This document shows positions 1-10,140 of a stretch of 64,000 nucleotides of DNA, in pieces. Positions within the stretch are counted from its first letter, which is position 1, and each line of letters begins with the position of its first letter. A program made the position numbers and the translations under genes. Origin of the DNA: Crotalaria pallida (taxonomy: Eukaryota > Streptophyta > Magnoliopsida > Fabales > Fabaceae); contig CM075650.1 in the NCBI GenBank assembly GCA_037953625.1, positions 46,566,206 through 46,630,205 on the forward strand. The letters run 5' to 3'. The notes beneath the pieces were generated by a model. That model was not told the DNA's origin and made no database searches. It worked only from the letters and a program-made list of their open reading frames with translations.

Positions 1-163
1 CAAATCAATGCGAATTGCACGAGGGACCTTCCTAAGTGGAGGTGAAGCACCCAACTATAGGTTGAGAAATACTTACTCCTGGTCGGTTTTTTCCCAGAGT
101 GGAGGGGGATTGTGAGGTGGTTTGTTGTTATTGGAAAAGTGATGAAGGGTTAAAAGTGTTATA

Positions 164-216
164 GGTACATTGTGTGAGGAACCCTCCTTCGGGGAGAATG
201 TGAAGCACAATGTACC
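164..216. repeat. Hairpin in LTR (GGTACATTGTG arms)
   Basis: Inverted repeat GGTACATTGTG (164-174) and CACAATGTACC (206-216), separated by 31 bases. The same hairpin occurs twice in tandem in solo LTR E (16062-16207). Confidence 0.75.
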
Positions 217-301
217 CAATCGTTAAAAAGTGTTAAAGTGTAAAAAGTGTTCAAGTGTTCAAGTGTAAGAGTGAAAGTGTGAATGGAATTGCATGATTGA
301 G

Positions 302-373
302 TTAGATTATTGAATCCGATGAATTGTTAAAGTTAATGAAATGAATTGTGTAATATCGGATTCAATAATCTAA
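302..373. repeat. Perfect 19-bp inverted repeat in LTR
   Basis: Arm 302-320 begins TTAGATTATTG and its exact reverse complement is at 355-373, with a 34-base loop. The corresponding place in solo LTR E (about 15899-15980) has different arm sequence that still pairs. Confidence 0.8.
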
Positions 374-1068
374 TTCACAAGTGTGACGTGCATAGCATAA
401 TCATGTGGTTGTACATTAAAGCATAGCATTATAATTATGAATCGTTTTATGGAGTTGTGACTGTGATAGATAACTTTTCTTTTACTTTAGCTATTTATGT
501 TATGATTGCACCTAGTTATGCTCTATTATTACTTTCAAATGTTTTTCTCTAATCTATATCCAAGTTACTCACCCTTACTGTTGATCATATTAGGTACCCT
601 GTGGAGAAAGATGTTCATAGCTTCTACACCGAAATAGTACACTCTCATGGAAAGAGGGTATATTATTGGTTGAGACCTTTTGGTTTCAATCCGATTGCAA
701 CCATTCTAGGGCCCTATACTATAAATGATTTTATTTTCATTAATGAAAGCTGTATTTTAAATTTTACTTTTACTTGCAGTTAAGTCTAGTTTGATTTTGT
801 AATTAGAGACTCTATAATGATTTTCACGAAAGTATTAGTGTTCGGAATGGATACAATGATATCCCTTTTTTTTAATAGTTTCTAAAATGTAATTATAGAT
901 TTCTTTTTCTTGCAATCTATTCTGGACTTGACAGGTTTATATCTTATTTGGGAAAAGTCCGAATTTCAAACGAAACTCCGCCAAAATTTTTATGAAATTC
1001 CAACTATTTTATAATTAAATTAAACATTTTAATTAATGTATTTTAAAATAAAAAGTCAGGATGTTACA

Positions 1069-1294
1069 CCTCACAGAGAGAGTAGGGTTTTATGGGATAG
1101 GACATGTTATTGGACCTAAGCCTCTTATATTTTTGATGTGTATGATTTTGTATATATCTTTTGGAATGAGGCTTAGGATGATTTCTTTTGATACAGAAGG
1201 ATGTTGAAAAACATGTTGTTCATACTTGGTATTTTCCGCTGCTACTCATGACACTTTATATGATGCTGTATTTTGAGCCCATTGGGCACTGATA

Positions 1295-1347
<53 letters not shown>

Positions 1348-1530
1348 GAAGCCCTGCTGGCTGCTGGATGTATAATTGTGAATGTTTTCCACAGGTTAAA
1401 TTTTGGAAATAGTCTGGAAAATAAGCGAAACTCTGTCCGTTTGATGGGTGATTTTTATTAAATTAAAAAGAAATTTTCAAATTCATATTTTTGTAATGGA
1501 AAATTAAGGATAAAAATACTAGGTGTTACA
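1069..1530 (+). mobile_element. Partial LTR, second family, plus orientation
   Basis: The stretch ends at 1530 with AGGTGTTACA. It carries the block around GAAACTCTGTCCGTTTGATG, which matches the inverted start of the C LTR (GTCAAACGGACGGAGTTTCC at 2302-2321). It is therefore the U5 end of a related LTR in plus orientation. Its upstream part was probably displaced by the LTR at 1-1068. No ORF of interest is present. Confidence 0.55.
1297..1342. repeat. (AT)n microsatellite
   Basis: Uninterrupted alternating AT of about 46 bases inside the partial LTR. Confidence 0.95.
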
Positions 1531-2217
1531 AGTCACAACTAACACATTTTTATTCACTTGTTACAGGTCTAATCTTGCTTAATATACATGCTCATATTCA
1601 TAGAATCAAGCTTAACTCAACAAGCAACTTCTATCCATAACATTTCAACAACATATATCAAGTCCAACACAATTCATATCCTTATTCATTAAATTAAATT
1701 CAAGCTATCAATTCTCCAGCCAAGTGATCATCTTGATCTGATCCATATCAAGTGATCATGTCTTGGTCTCAAATCATCAATTTCACATAAAACATATATC
1801 AAACTTCACAATCCATAATCCTAGCAATATGAATGACATCTCCCATACCTTGGACAAATGGGACAGCCCTTAGACAAGCTCTAAGACACCTAGACAACAG
1901 CTCCAAGACAGCCACAACAACATCCACACAGCAGCAACAAGAACAACACAAATCACCCTCAATTTGCAAGCTCACACACTCACACCTCACAAGCTTGATG
2001 TGCATCAACTCAAGGCAAGTTGTATGCACGAATTTGATGTGATTTTGACAAAGTTTCAGCTTGGAAAAACGCAGGAAACATAGAACCTCATGACAGCAAC
2101 CAAGCTGTTATTTATAGAGAAAAGAATTCGGGTTGGAAGAATGGGTGAGTCATCACCAAGGACACCCATCCAATTCCTATGACCTACCGCTATCTCAAGA
2201 CTCCTAATAAGGTTCCA
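1531..2217 (-). mobile_element. LTR N, TATA-containing part, split by element C
   Basis: Removing element C joins this stretch to 44057-44534. Read on the minus strand, the joined unit starts TGTAACATTCC (44534), then carries the paired ACCGTTGGAT motif, an ACCGGTTAG-type cassette and a TATA box (TATAAATAA at 2116-2108). That is the same order as in the other LTRs of this window. The short ORFs here (for example 1799-2029 minus, 1833-2042 plus) have low-complexity translations and no recognisable domain. The left end of N is not clear. Confidence 0.5.
2108..2116 (-). promoter_or_regulatory. Putative TATA box of LTR N
   Basis: TATAAATAA on the minus strand, followed by a leader without long ORFs. 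The assignment rests on its position relative to the U3 motifs of the split LTR. Confidence 0.45.
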
Positions 2218-2915
2218 CGTAACACCATACTTTATCTACCCATAGATACCCATCAATTAAAATAGAGGCTTAAAATTTTTTTTAATTATATAAAATCCAC
2301 CGTCAAACGGACGGAGTTTCCTTTGTTTATTGGATTTTTTTCCAAAATTAGTTTAACCTGCTCATTTTCAGAGAAACATATTTATAATTCATCAGAGGCC
2401 AGCAGGGCCCAAAATAGAGTTCAGTCCATATATTACAACCTTTCCAGAAAAATAAGTCTAAATTTCAAGACTTCTAGTTTCCAAATATAAAATAAAAGAA
2501 AATACGTCAAATGCCTCCCATAATACAAAGTATATGACCAAAATAGTGGTCTCCCCAAAAATACCCTACACTCCACATAATGGAGTGTATTTCCTGCTCG
2601 GCCAGACTCGTTTATGCTCCTTCGGTACTTGTAAAATATAGCAAGAAGGGTAGCATTACACAGAACTTGGAAAGATAGCTTCTAAGAAGCATAGCAATAA
2701 ACTAAGCCCTACTTACTCGCTAACAGTTTAACAACCATACCCACATTTCTTCTAAAATCACATCCTAATTCCAACTCTGTTAACCATAACCTTTCCATTA
2801 TCCATTTATACTTAACATTTCCATAACCATTTTTATTAGTTATTTCCTTTAATTCCTTAATCATTTCCATTGTCCATTCCATTATCCAGTTTTCCTTTTC
2901 ACTTTGTATGCGTCC

Positions 2916-3333
2916 TCAGGTCAGAGGCCCACATACTATTCTTATTTAACATGTATGCATCTTCAGGTCAGAAGCCTACATACATGTTACTTAATAAATG
3001 TATGCATCCACAGGTCAGGGGCCTACATACATTTATCTCATTTTAACATATTAATTAATTGATAAATGTATGCATCCACAGGTCAGGGGCCTACATAGAT
3101 TTATCCCATTTAAACATATTAATGAATTGATAAATGTATGCATCCACAGGTCAGGGGCCTACATACATTTATCTCATTTTAACATATTAATCAATTGATA
3201 AATGTATGCATCCACAGGTCAGGGGCTTACATACATTTATCCCATTTAAACATGTATGCATCCACAGGTCAGGGGCCTACATACATGCCACAATATAAAT
3301 GTATTCATCCTCAGGTCAGAGGCCTACATACAT
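2916..3333. repeat. Minisatellite of hairpin units in C LTR
   Basis: About eight units built on ATGTATGCATCC + AGGTCAGGGGCC + TACATACAT, with a period mostly near 65-70 bases. Each unit is an imperfect inverted repeat in itself (ATGTATG ... CATACAT). A matching array of about eight units is in the other LTR at 41975-42427. Confidence 0.9.
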
Positions 3334-4308
3334 TCATATTCTTAATTACCCCTATTATTTCACTTTTTACCATTAATTACTTCTTAGCACAATTTACAGT
3401 CAGTTATCCATTATTAATTTCTATACATACTCAATTGTCATACGAGCTCATAATTAAAAAATTCGGGCACAAATAGTCACACATTCACATCTATCATTAA
3501 AATCAGTTATGCATTCTCCACAATCTCTAACAATCAACAGATAACCAACAATTCAGTCGACATACTCAGGTATGTCTCAGAGTACCATAATAAGTCGGCT
3601 CCCTAGGGTTCTTCACTTCCTAACTTAATAACATATAAAAAGAGCTTATTCTAAACCCTTCAATTAGTATATAAATCAACTATCCTATAAATTTATTCTC
3701 CACAACTAACTACCTACACCTAGCTATCACTATAACATCCTTAGAATCTATGTCCCAAATAAAGGTAATACAACCCCTCTTACCTTCCTAATGGGAGATG
3801 ATGATAGGCTTCAAACTCTAACCCTCTCCTTGATGCTTGAGCTCCCTAGCCTTAACTTCCTTATTCCTTGATTTTGTACCCACTATGGCCCTTGAATTCC
3901 TAGTTTTAATCTCCTACTCCTTGTCCTTGATGATGAGGTTTATGGGTATAACTCTCCCTAGTTGTTAGGTTTACAAATCCATGGAAATAGAGAAGGAGAG
4001 GGGCCACAAATTTAGAGAGAGGGAGGGAAGGTTTGTTGGCTATTTCTTTGCTTGTTCTTGAGTGGAGATGGTGGGTGAGTTGATGTGGTGGCTTGATTTT
4101 GGATGCTTGGTGGTTGGTGGTGATTTGGTGTTTATGGGTGCCTGAGGGGGGATGGGAAGAAGATGATAGAAGAAGAAGAAGGAAGTGGGTTGGTGTAGGT
4201 GGCTTTGTTTTATTTATGGTTCCCCTTGCCAAGAAGAAAGGATCGGGTGGCTGGGAAGGCATGACATGGTCCCCAAGTCCAAATCCAACGGCTGGGATTA
4301 CTTCAGCA

Positions 4309-4588
4309 GCCCGCGCGCGCCTGGGCGCGGATTGGTGCGCCTGAGCGCGAGGTCAGCACCAGCTGGTGCTGCTGGACGAGTTTATGCGCGCATTGATGGG
4401 GCTGGTGCGCACAGTTCCGCACCAGACTCGCTTGGGCGAGAACCTGGTCGCTGGAGCGAGTGAATGCGCTGCATCAGATGTGCGCCACGGGGCCGCATTT
4501 GCTGGAGCGAGGATGCGCGCGCTGGAGCGAGAAAGCCCCAGGTCTTGTGCGTGATTCATGCACCCTGGTGCGCCTAGGACGCACCGGT
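4309..4588. repeat. GC-rich palindrome cassette in C LTR
   Basis: Strong local GC shift with repeated GCGCCTGGGCGC-type and CTGGAGCGAG-type words and a CAGCACCAGCTGGTGCTG palindrome, set in AT-rich LTR sequence. Counterparts are at 43408-43690 (C right LTR), 34139-34318 and about 40474-40658 (D), 46106-46172 (I) and 22561-22685 plus 26640-26757 (L). Confidence 0.8.
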
Positions 4589-4624
4589 GGCTCCAAACTT
4601 CAATTCGCCATAACTTCTTCGTTG

Positions 4625-4689
4625 ACCGTCGGATTTTGCTCAAATTTTGAGACAACCTTCCTAAGACCCTTATCTTCACATCCAATGGT
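4625..4689. promoter_or_regulatory. Paired inverted MSA-like motifs, 55-bp spacing (C left LTR)
   Basis: ACCGTCGGAT at 4625 and ATCCAATGGT at 4680, start-to-start 55 bases. The same pair with the same spacing is in seven other LTR copies in this window. The AACGG core resembles the plant M-phase-specific activator bound by MYB3R factors. That function is inferred, not shown. Confidence 0.55.
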
Positions 4690-5873
4690 GGGAATTGGGT
4701 TTAGAGTTGTAGATCTTTTACTCCTAATTTTCTTGCACCGGATGGTTTCTAACACTTAAAACCCCGATTTAACTCCCGATTTAACTTTGTTAATTCTTGA
4801 GGAAACCGCAATTGGTGGTTAAAACAACTAAGAAACCCTAGGAGAACACCTAGAAGGGGGGGTTGAATAGGTGTAAAAGAAACCTTGAAAGATTTTCGAA
4901 AGAAATGAATCGAAACAATTAAAACGAATGATTTTTGCAAAGTTGTCAGCACTTAATCGATTAAACTGAATTCTAATCGATTAAGATCAGAAAAGTCAAA
5001 ATGTCTTAATCGATTATGAACTTCCTTAATCGATTAGATCTATCAGAAACTGAAAAATCACTTTTTCAAACGCATACGAAAATCAATCAATCAACACGTA
5101 AGATTAGAGATTCAGCGGAAACAATTAACACCTATATTCTTATTAATTACCTAGGTTATGAAAATGATTTTCCCCAACTTAATTTGAACAATTAATATTC
5201 AATTCAATCAATTATGAAAATCAATCTTTCTAGGTTTTCAACCAAGAACGCAATCAAATGACTTGAATATAAAGAGTAAGAGTTTAGAGATACGACACAG
5301 TGATTTATCCTGGTTCACTTTCATCCACTTGAAAGCTACATCCAGCCCCCTCTTCAACCAAGAGAGATTCTTCACTATGAGGAATTAGAGTTCTCAAATT
5401 ACAAGTAAATGCCTCTCAAGACTCCCTTCTTGATAGCCTACAAGAGATACTCCACACCCTTGCCTTGTAATCCTATTGATCTTCTCTCTAATCTAACCTC
5501 CACCGCTTGTTGATAATCCACACAACAAGTCTTCACTTGCTTGATGATAATCCACACACCAAGGCTTCACTTTGCTTGATTCACAACCAAGACTTCTTCT
5601 TCAATTTGAATGAACTTTGCTTGATGATAATCGACACACCAAGTCTTCTTGTTTGTTGTAGATGACTTGCCTCTTGCAAAGATTACAACACAATAGAAAA
5701 CACGATGACACTCCTATGAATCTCTTCCAATAGCTATGACAAAATCAATATGAGAGATTCTAGAGTTCTTGATCAAAGAATATGAAAATAGAAAAGCTTT
5801 GATCTTTGAAATTGAGAGAGAATAAAGTGGCTTGATTTCTTGTAAAACTTGTATGAAAAATGATTCTAGATAA

Positions 5874-7467
5874 TGAGGAAACCGCAATTGGTGGTTGGAG
5901 AGACTTAGGAACCCTAGGAAAACACCTAGAAGGGGGGGTTGAATAGGTGTTGAAGCTACCTTGAAAGACTTTCGAACGAAACAAATCGAAACAATCAAAA
6001 CAAATGATTTTTGCAAATTCTACAGCACTTAATCGATTAACCTACAATTTACTCGAGTAGTACTCGATTAAACTTGAACTTAATCGATTAGATATGACAG
6101 AAAACAGAAAAATCAATTTTTCATTCGAATACGAAAATCAATCAATTCACATGCAAGATCAGAGATTCAGCGGAAATGATTAACACCTATATTCTTATTG
6201 ATCAACCTAGTTATGAAAATGATTTTCCCTTTATAAATTTGAACAATTAAAGATTCAATTCAATCAATTATGAAAATCAATCTTTCTAGGTTTTCAACCA
6301 AGAACGCAATCAAATGACTTGAATATAAAGAGTAAGAGTTTAGAGATACGACACAGTGATTTATCCTGGTTCACTTTCATCCACTTGAAAGCTACATCCA
6401 GTCCCCTCTTCAACCAAGAGAGATTCTTCACTATGAGGAATTAGAGTTCTCAAATTACAAGTGATTGCCTCACAAGACTCCCTTCTTGCTAGCTTACAAG
6501 AGATAACCGACACCCTTGCCTTGTAATTCTATTGATCTTCTCTCTAATCTAACCTCTACCCCTTGTTGATAATCGACACACCAAGTCTTCAATTGCTTGA
6601 TGATAATCCACACACTAAGGCTTCTCCTTGCTTGATTCACAACCAAGACTTCTTCTTCTTCTTCAATAAGAATGCACTTGCTTGATGATAAAATCGACAC
6701 ACCAAGACTTCTTGTTTGTTGTAGTGACTTGCCTTCTTGCAAAGATTACAACACAATAGAAAACACAAAACAATCCTATGAATCTCAATCAAGAGTTATG
6801 ACAATTCACCATAAGAGATTCAAAGGTTCTTGATCAAAGAATATAAAAATAGAAAAGCTTTGATCTTTGAAATTGAGAGAGAATAGAGTGGCTTGATTCT
6901 TTGTAAAATGAATATCAAAATGATAGAGTATGATCACAAAGGTTAGGAAAAGGTTTATATAGAATACCCAAAAGTTGTAGCACTTGAAAACTGATTTTGA
7001 GAAGTGAAAATCGTATTTTAAAAATCAGTTCAGCAGTACTTAATCGATTAAGCAAGTCGTGTACTCGAGTAGTACTCGATTAAGTTATCACTTAATCGAT
7101 TAAGTTGGTACTGCACATGTTCAAAACTTGTTTTCTCAAAATCCAACCTTTCCTTTAAAACCTTTAAGCCACCTATTGATTCTAGGTTAAGTGAAAACTC
7201 AAATTATGATTAAATCATGACTTATGAATGAGATTCACTACCCTCTATAATAATCTACCCAAATAAAAAACCTATGAAGCTTGAGAGGCAAAAGATAAAA
7301 GAAATACAAATACACTCAAACTTAGGTCTTCATGAGCTTGCTTTCTCTCTTCTTCATTTGATGTTTGTTGTTGCTTGTTGAGCTTGAAACTTGATCAACA
7401 CATGTAGCTTGTTCAAAAACACTTTGTCATTATCAAAACATTCATCATGTTCATCATGGAGCTAACA
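5874..7467 (-). mobile_element. Element A 3' LTR
   Basis: TGAGGAAACC ... GAGCTAACA on the plus strand. A minus-strand TATA box (TATATAAA, 6961-6954) lies about 510 bases inside U3. Two clusters of TTAATCGATTAA/ACTCGAGTAGTACTCGA palindromes lie at 6028-6088 and 7038-7105, one near each end. Confidence 0.95.
6954..6961 (-). promoter_or_regulatory. Putative TATA box of A LTR
   Basis: TATATAAA on the minus strand within the 3' LTR of element A; the same sequence is in the 5' LTR. The position fits a U3/R promoter. Confidence 0.5.
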
Positions 7468-7484
7468 ATCTCCCCCTTTTTGAA
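7468..7484 (-). other. Polypurine tract of element A
   Basis: Minus strand reads TCAAAAAGGGGGAGATT directly before the 3' LTR (TGTTAGCTCC). This purine run primes plus-strand DNA synthesis. Confidence 0.85.
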
Positions 7485-7804
7485 AATGACAACCCATGTT
7501 TTGAAATCGCTTGAAGTTGTTGATGCTTGAAACATTTGATCACTTGAGAAGACTCTTTCTCCCGCTCAATCAATGCTTTAACACTTGAATCCAATTGATA
7601 GAAGCTTGATTCTCCCCCTATCTTCAACAACTTAGCTCAACCTACATAAAAACAACAAAACAACCTTTCTCCAAACAAACATCTAAAAATCATATTATAT
7701 TTCTCCCATGTTTCAAAACATACCATTTCTCCCTCTTTGAGAAACATTTCATTCAATTCAAAACATCATATTTCTCCCCCTTTGGCATTATCAAAAAGTA
7801 ATAT

Positions 7805-8231
7805 ATACCAATTGAAATATAACATCTAAGCCAAGGTAAGAAATCAATGATCATTTCTTCACAACATTGATACCAATTGAACAAATACAATAGAGCTATA
7901 CTTTGAAATGTGATATCAATTGGTAAGAAAATATAACAATGAAATATAATACCAATTGAGAACTAAAAAGATCATAATATCACTTAACAAAGAAGATATC
8001 AATTGTAAAGAAGAATCAATAATCACAAAAGCATGATAAACAACTAATAATCTCTCAATGATACAAATTGAATTAACTAAACATTTAGAAAAGTAATATC
8101 AATTGAGAAGATACCAATTAAGATAATATATCAATATCAAATATTACCACTTTGTAGGACATTCACTTGAGATGCAAGTGTGATACCAATCGAAGATGTG
8201 AATATAGACATTCATAGTTGAGACCAATTGA
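7805..8231. repeat. Irregular array of GATACCAATTGA motifs
   Basis: Between the gag stop and the polypurine tract there are about ten copies or near-copies of GATACCAATTGA (starts near 7805, 7869, 7912, 7948, 7994, 8060, 8095, 8110, 8182, 8218), at irregular spacing. The same word occurs at the primer site/LTR junction (TGATACCAATTGAGG, 10131-10145). Element B has only about two good copies here (12527, 12675). Confidence 0.7.
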
Positions 8232-8277
8232 GAGCATGTGTCATTCATTTGCATCTTCAATCAAACCTACAAAACAA

Positions 8278-10068
8278 TCATGCTTTGCTTTTTGGTATCC
8301 AAATAGTTTTGGATCCATTTTTGTTAGTGTAGGGACTTTCACCCTTTTTCATCCAAACAAAATTTCCTTTAGATATACCATGCACTTTAACATAACACAC
8401 ATTTGAAGTATGTCCATGAGTACCACAATAGAAACATGTTGGAGGATTTGAAAAATCAACTTTAGAAAAATCAACAACATTTTTATGAGATTTACTCTTA
8501 GCATTAGTATAACCCAAACCAAACTTGTTTGAATTTTCTCTTTGAAAATTTAACAATGTGCGCAATCTAATATCACCATTTGAGAAACTTGCAAGCTTAT
8601 TTTTCAAAATAGCATTTTCATTTTTAAGCAACTTGCAATTCTCACAATCAACCACAATATTCAATCTACTAGCACAATCACAAGAAGAACTAGCATATAT
8701 AAGATCAAGAGTTTCATTTTCAAGATTAAGCTCATCAACTTGTTTTTGAAGATCTAAAATCTCTTTTTGATGTTTCAAAATGAGCTTCTTTCTTTCAATG
8801 TTTTTCAAAGCTAGTTTTTCAAGTTGTTCATACATTTCTTCATAAGCATTATGTAACAATTCATATTTAGAAGAAATTTTGGATTTAGATTCACTTACAT
8901 TGCTATCCTCGCTTTGATAACTTGATTCATCATTTGAACTTTGTTCTTCATCATCTACTAGAGTTATCAAGTTGAGACAAGCGGCTTCTTCATCATCCGA
9001 TGAACTACTCGATGTGCTTTTCTTGTTATCTTCATCACTATCCCAAACTATGTATGCTCTTTTAGATTTAGAATTTTTCTTGTCTTTCTCCTTTTTCTTG
9101 AGATACTTAGAGCATGAATACTTGAGATGACCGGGCTTTCCACATTCATGGCAAACTACACCTTCTTTTGATGTCTTGGTCTTGTAGTGTGGGGAATCCT
9201 TCTCTTTACTTTTGTCCTTGTTCAACCTTCCTTTTCTCCTTAGAAACTTGTCAAACTCTTTTAACAAAAGTTTCATGTCTTTTTCATCAACATCGGAATC
9301 GGAATCTTCACTATCATCATCATCGGAACTATCTTTCTTTTTATATGCACTTTTGACTCTAAGAGCAAGTCCTTTCCTTGATTTGTTCTTATCCGACTCT
9401 TCATTGATACTTAATCGTCCAAGCTCCATTTCATGTTCTTGAAGCTTTCCGAAAAGTGTTGCTAGATCCATAGCATCCAAATTTTTAGATTCAACAATAG
9501 CCGTTACTTTTGGTTGCCAATTCCTGTCTAAACATCTCAACACTTTGTTAGAAAGTTCACCTTGAAGAAAAGTTTTACCAAGAGCAAGTAAATGATTTAT
9601 AATGTGAGTAAAACGCTTTTGCATATCATTTATAGATTCATTTGGAAGCATATGAAACAATTCATAATCACGCATTAAGGCATTCAATCTAGCTCTCCTA
9701 ACCTCACTAGTTCCTTCATGAGTCACTTGTAAAGTGTCCCACATTTCTTTAGCACTAGAACATTGAGAAACTCTAAAGAACTCGTCATAGGATAAAGCGG
9801 ATGTGATGATATTCTTTGCTTTATAATCATATTGAACTTTCTTTCTATCATCATCCTTCCACTTATCCTCGGGAATCAATTGTTCTACACCTTCAACTAA
9901 ACTAGAGGGGATATGAGGACCTTTTTCAACTACTTTCCAAATTTCACTATCTATGGCTTGGATAAAGATTTTCATTCTAACTTTCCAATATGCATAGCCT
10001 TCTCCGGCAAACAATGGAGGACGACTTATTGAAGCACCTTCACCACCAAAGGGATTCATGGAACCCAT
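8278..10068 (-). CDS. gag: Gag polyprotein of element A (SIRE1-like copia gag)
   Basis: 596-residue ORF, intact, starting with ATG at 10068 about 60 bases inside the primer site. Residues 20-45 (GEGYAYWKVRMKIFI) look like the DUF4219 leader and about 60-215 like a UBN2-type copia gag capsid region (YELFHMLPNESINDMQKRF). An acidic serine/aspartate stretch is at 245-262. A CCHC zinc knuckle C-X2-C-X4-H-X4-C is at 306-319, a long charged coiled-coil-like stretch at 400-495 and a second CCHC knuckle at 545-558. The gene stops at ...WIPKSKA, where autonomous SIRE elements continue into protease, integrase and reverse transcriptase. It would form virus-like particles and bind element RNA in the cytoplasm. 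The family assignment is confident; particle formation is inferred from the family. Confidence 0.93.
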   Translation of the reverse strand: MGSMNPFGGEGASISRPPLFAGEGYAYWKVRMKIFIQAIDSEIWKVVEKGPHIPSSLVEGVEQLIPEDKWKDDDRKKVQYDYKAKNIITSALSYDEFFRVSQCSSAKEMWDTLQVTHEGTSEVRRARLNALMRDYELFHMLPNESINDMQKRFTHIINHLLALGKTFLQGELSNKVLRCLDRNWQPKVTAIVESKNLDAMDLATLFGKLQEHEMELGRLSINEESDKNKSRKGLALRVKSAYKKKDSSDDDDSEDSDSDVDEKDMKLLLKEFDKFLRRKGRLNKDKSKEKDSPHYKTKTSKEGVVCHECGKPGHLKYSCSKYLKKKEKDKKNSKSKRAYIVWDSDEDNKKSTSSSSSDDEEAACLNLITLVDDEEQSSNDESSYQSEDSNVSESKSKISSKYELLHNAYEEMYEQLEKLALKNIERKKLILKHQKEILDLQKQVDELNLENETLDLIYASSSCDCASRLNIVVDCENCKLLKNENAILKNKLASFSNGDIRLRTLLNFQRENSNKFGLGYTNAKSKSHKNVVDFSKVDFSNPPTCFYCGTHGHTSNVCYVKVHGISKGNFVWMKKGESPYTNKNGSKTIWIPKSKA

Positions 10069-10126
10069 TGCGATTTTCTTAAAGGATCTTTACGAAAAAG
10101 CTCTTATGCTCGTGTCTTTCGACCGA

Positions 10127-10138
10127 GCTCTGATACCA
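10127..10138 (-). other. Primer-binding site of element A (tRNA-iMet)
   Basis: Minus strand TGGTATCAGAGC, complementary to the 3' end of initiator methionine tRNA, two bases from the 5' LTR. Confidence 0.95.
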
Positions 10139-10140
10139 AT

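Larger units (their letters stand above)
1..1068 (+). mobile_element. Partial LTR (E family), plus orientation, cut by the window start
   Basis: This stretch is the reverse complement, with divergence, of roughly 15250-16400 of solo LTR E: the GGTCGGTTTTTTCCCAGAG block, the GTACATTGTG hairpin and the terminal GGATGTTACA all recur. It ends at 1068 with TGTTACA, the expected right end of this LTR class, read in the opposite orientation to E. No primer-binding site follows it, so it is a solo LTR or a 3' LTR. Its left end and its TSD lie outside the window. Confidence 0.75.
2218..4797 (-). mobile_element. Element C 3' LTR, first part
   Basis: Homologous to 41284-43894 in the right LTR. It is interrupted after 4797 by element B and resumes at 18970, after TSD ATTCT (4793-4797 and 18965-18969). 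It contains a hairpin minisatellite, a GC-rich palindrome cassette (about 4309-4588) and the 55-bp motif pair (4625-4689). Overlapping ORFs at 4093-4759 on both strands come from the GC-rich cassette and are not taken as genes. Confidence 0.92.

Noticed and set aside
601..783. Small ORF of 60 codons starting from GTG
   Set aside because: It is inside an LTR with homology to E, lacks an ATG start, and the frame is not kept in E.
2916..3333. Regular repeats with spacers resembling a CRISPR array
   Set aside because: The repeats are imperfect, the spacers are near-identical to each other, the array is duplicated in both LTRs of one retrotransposon, and the window is plant nuclear DNA.
4093..4759. 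Overlapping ORFs on both strands with arginine/alanine-rich translations
   Set aside because: They arise from the GC-rich palindrome cassette. Equivalent ORFs at 43187-43856 and 33746-34404 are not conserved as proteins and have no domains.
8218..9442. Plus-strand ORFs of 62-76 codons within the gag regions, and their counterparts at 13637-13911
   Set aside because: They are antisense shadows of the gag genes.
8278..10068. A 596-residue zinc-knuckle protein as a host gene
   Set aside because: It lies between two near-identical LTRs with primer site and polypurine tract, and a close copy sits in element B. It is retroelement gag.
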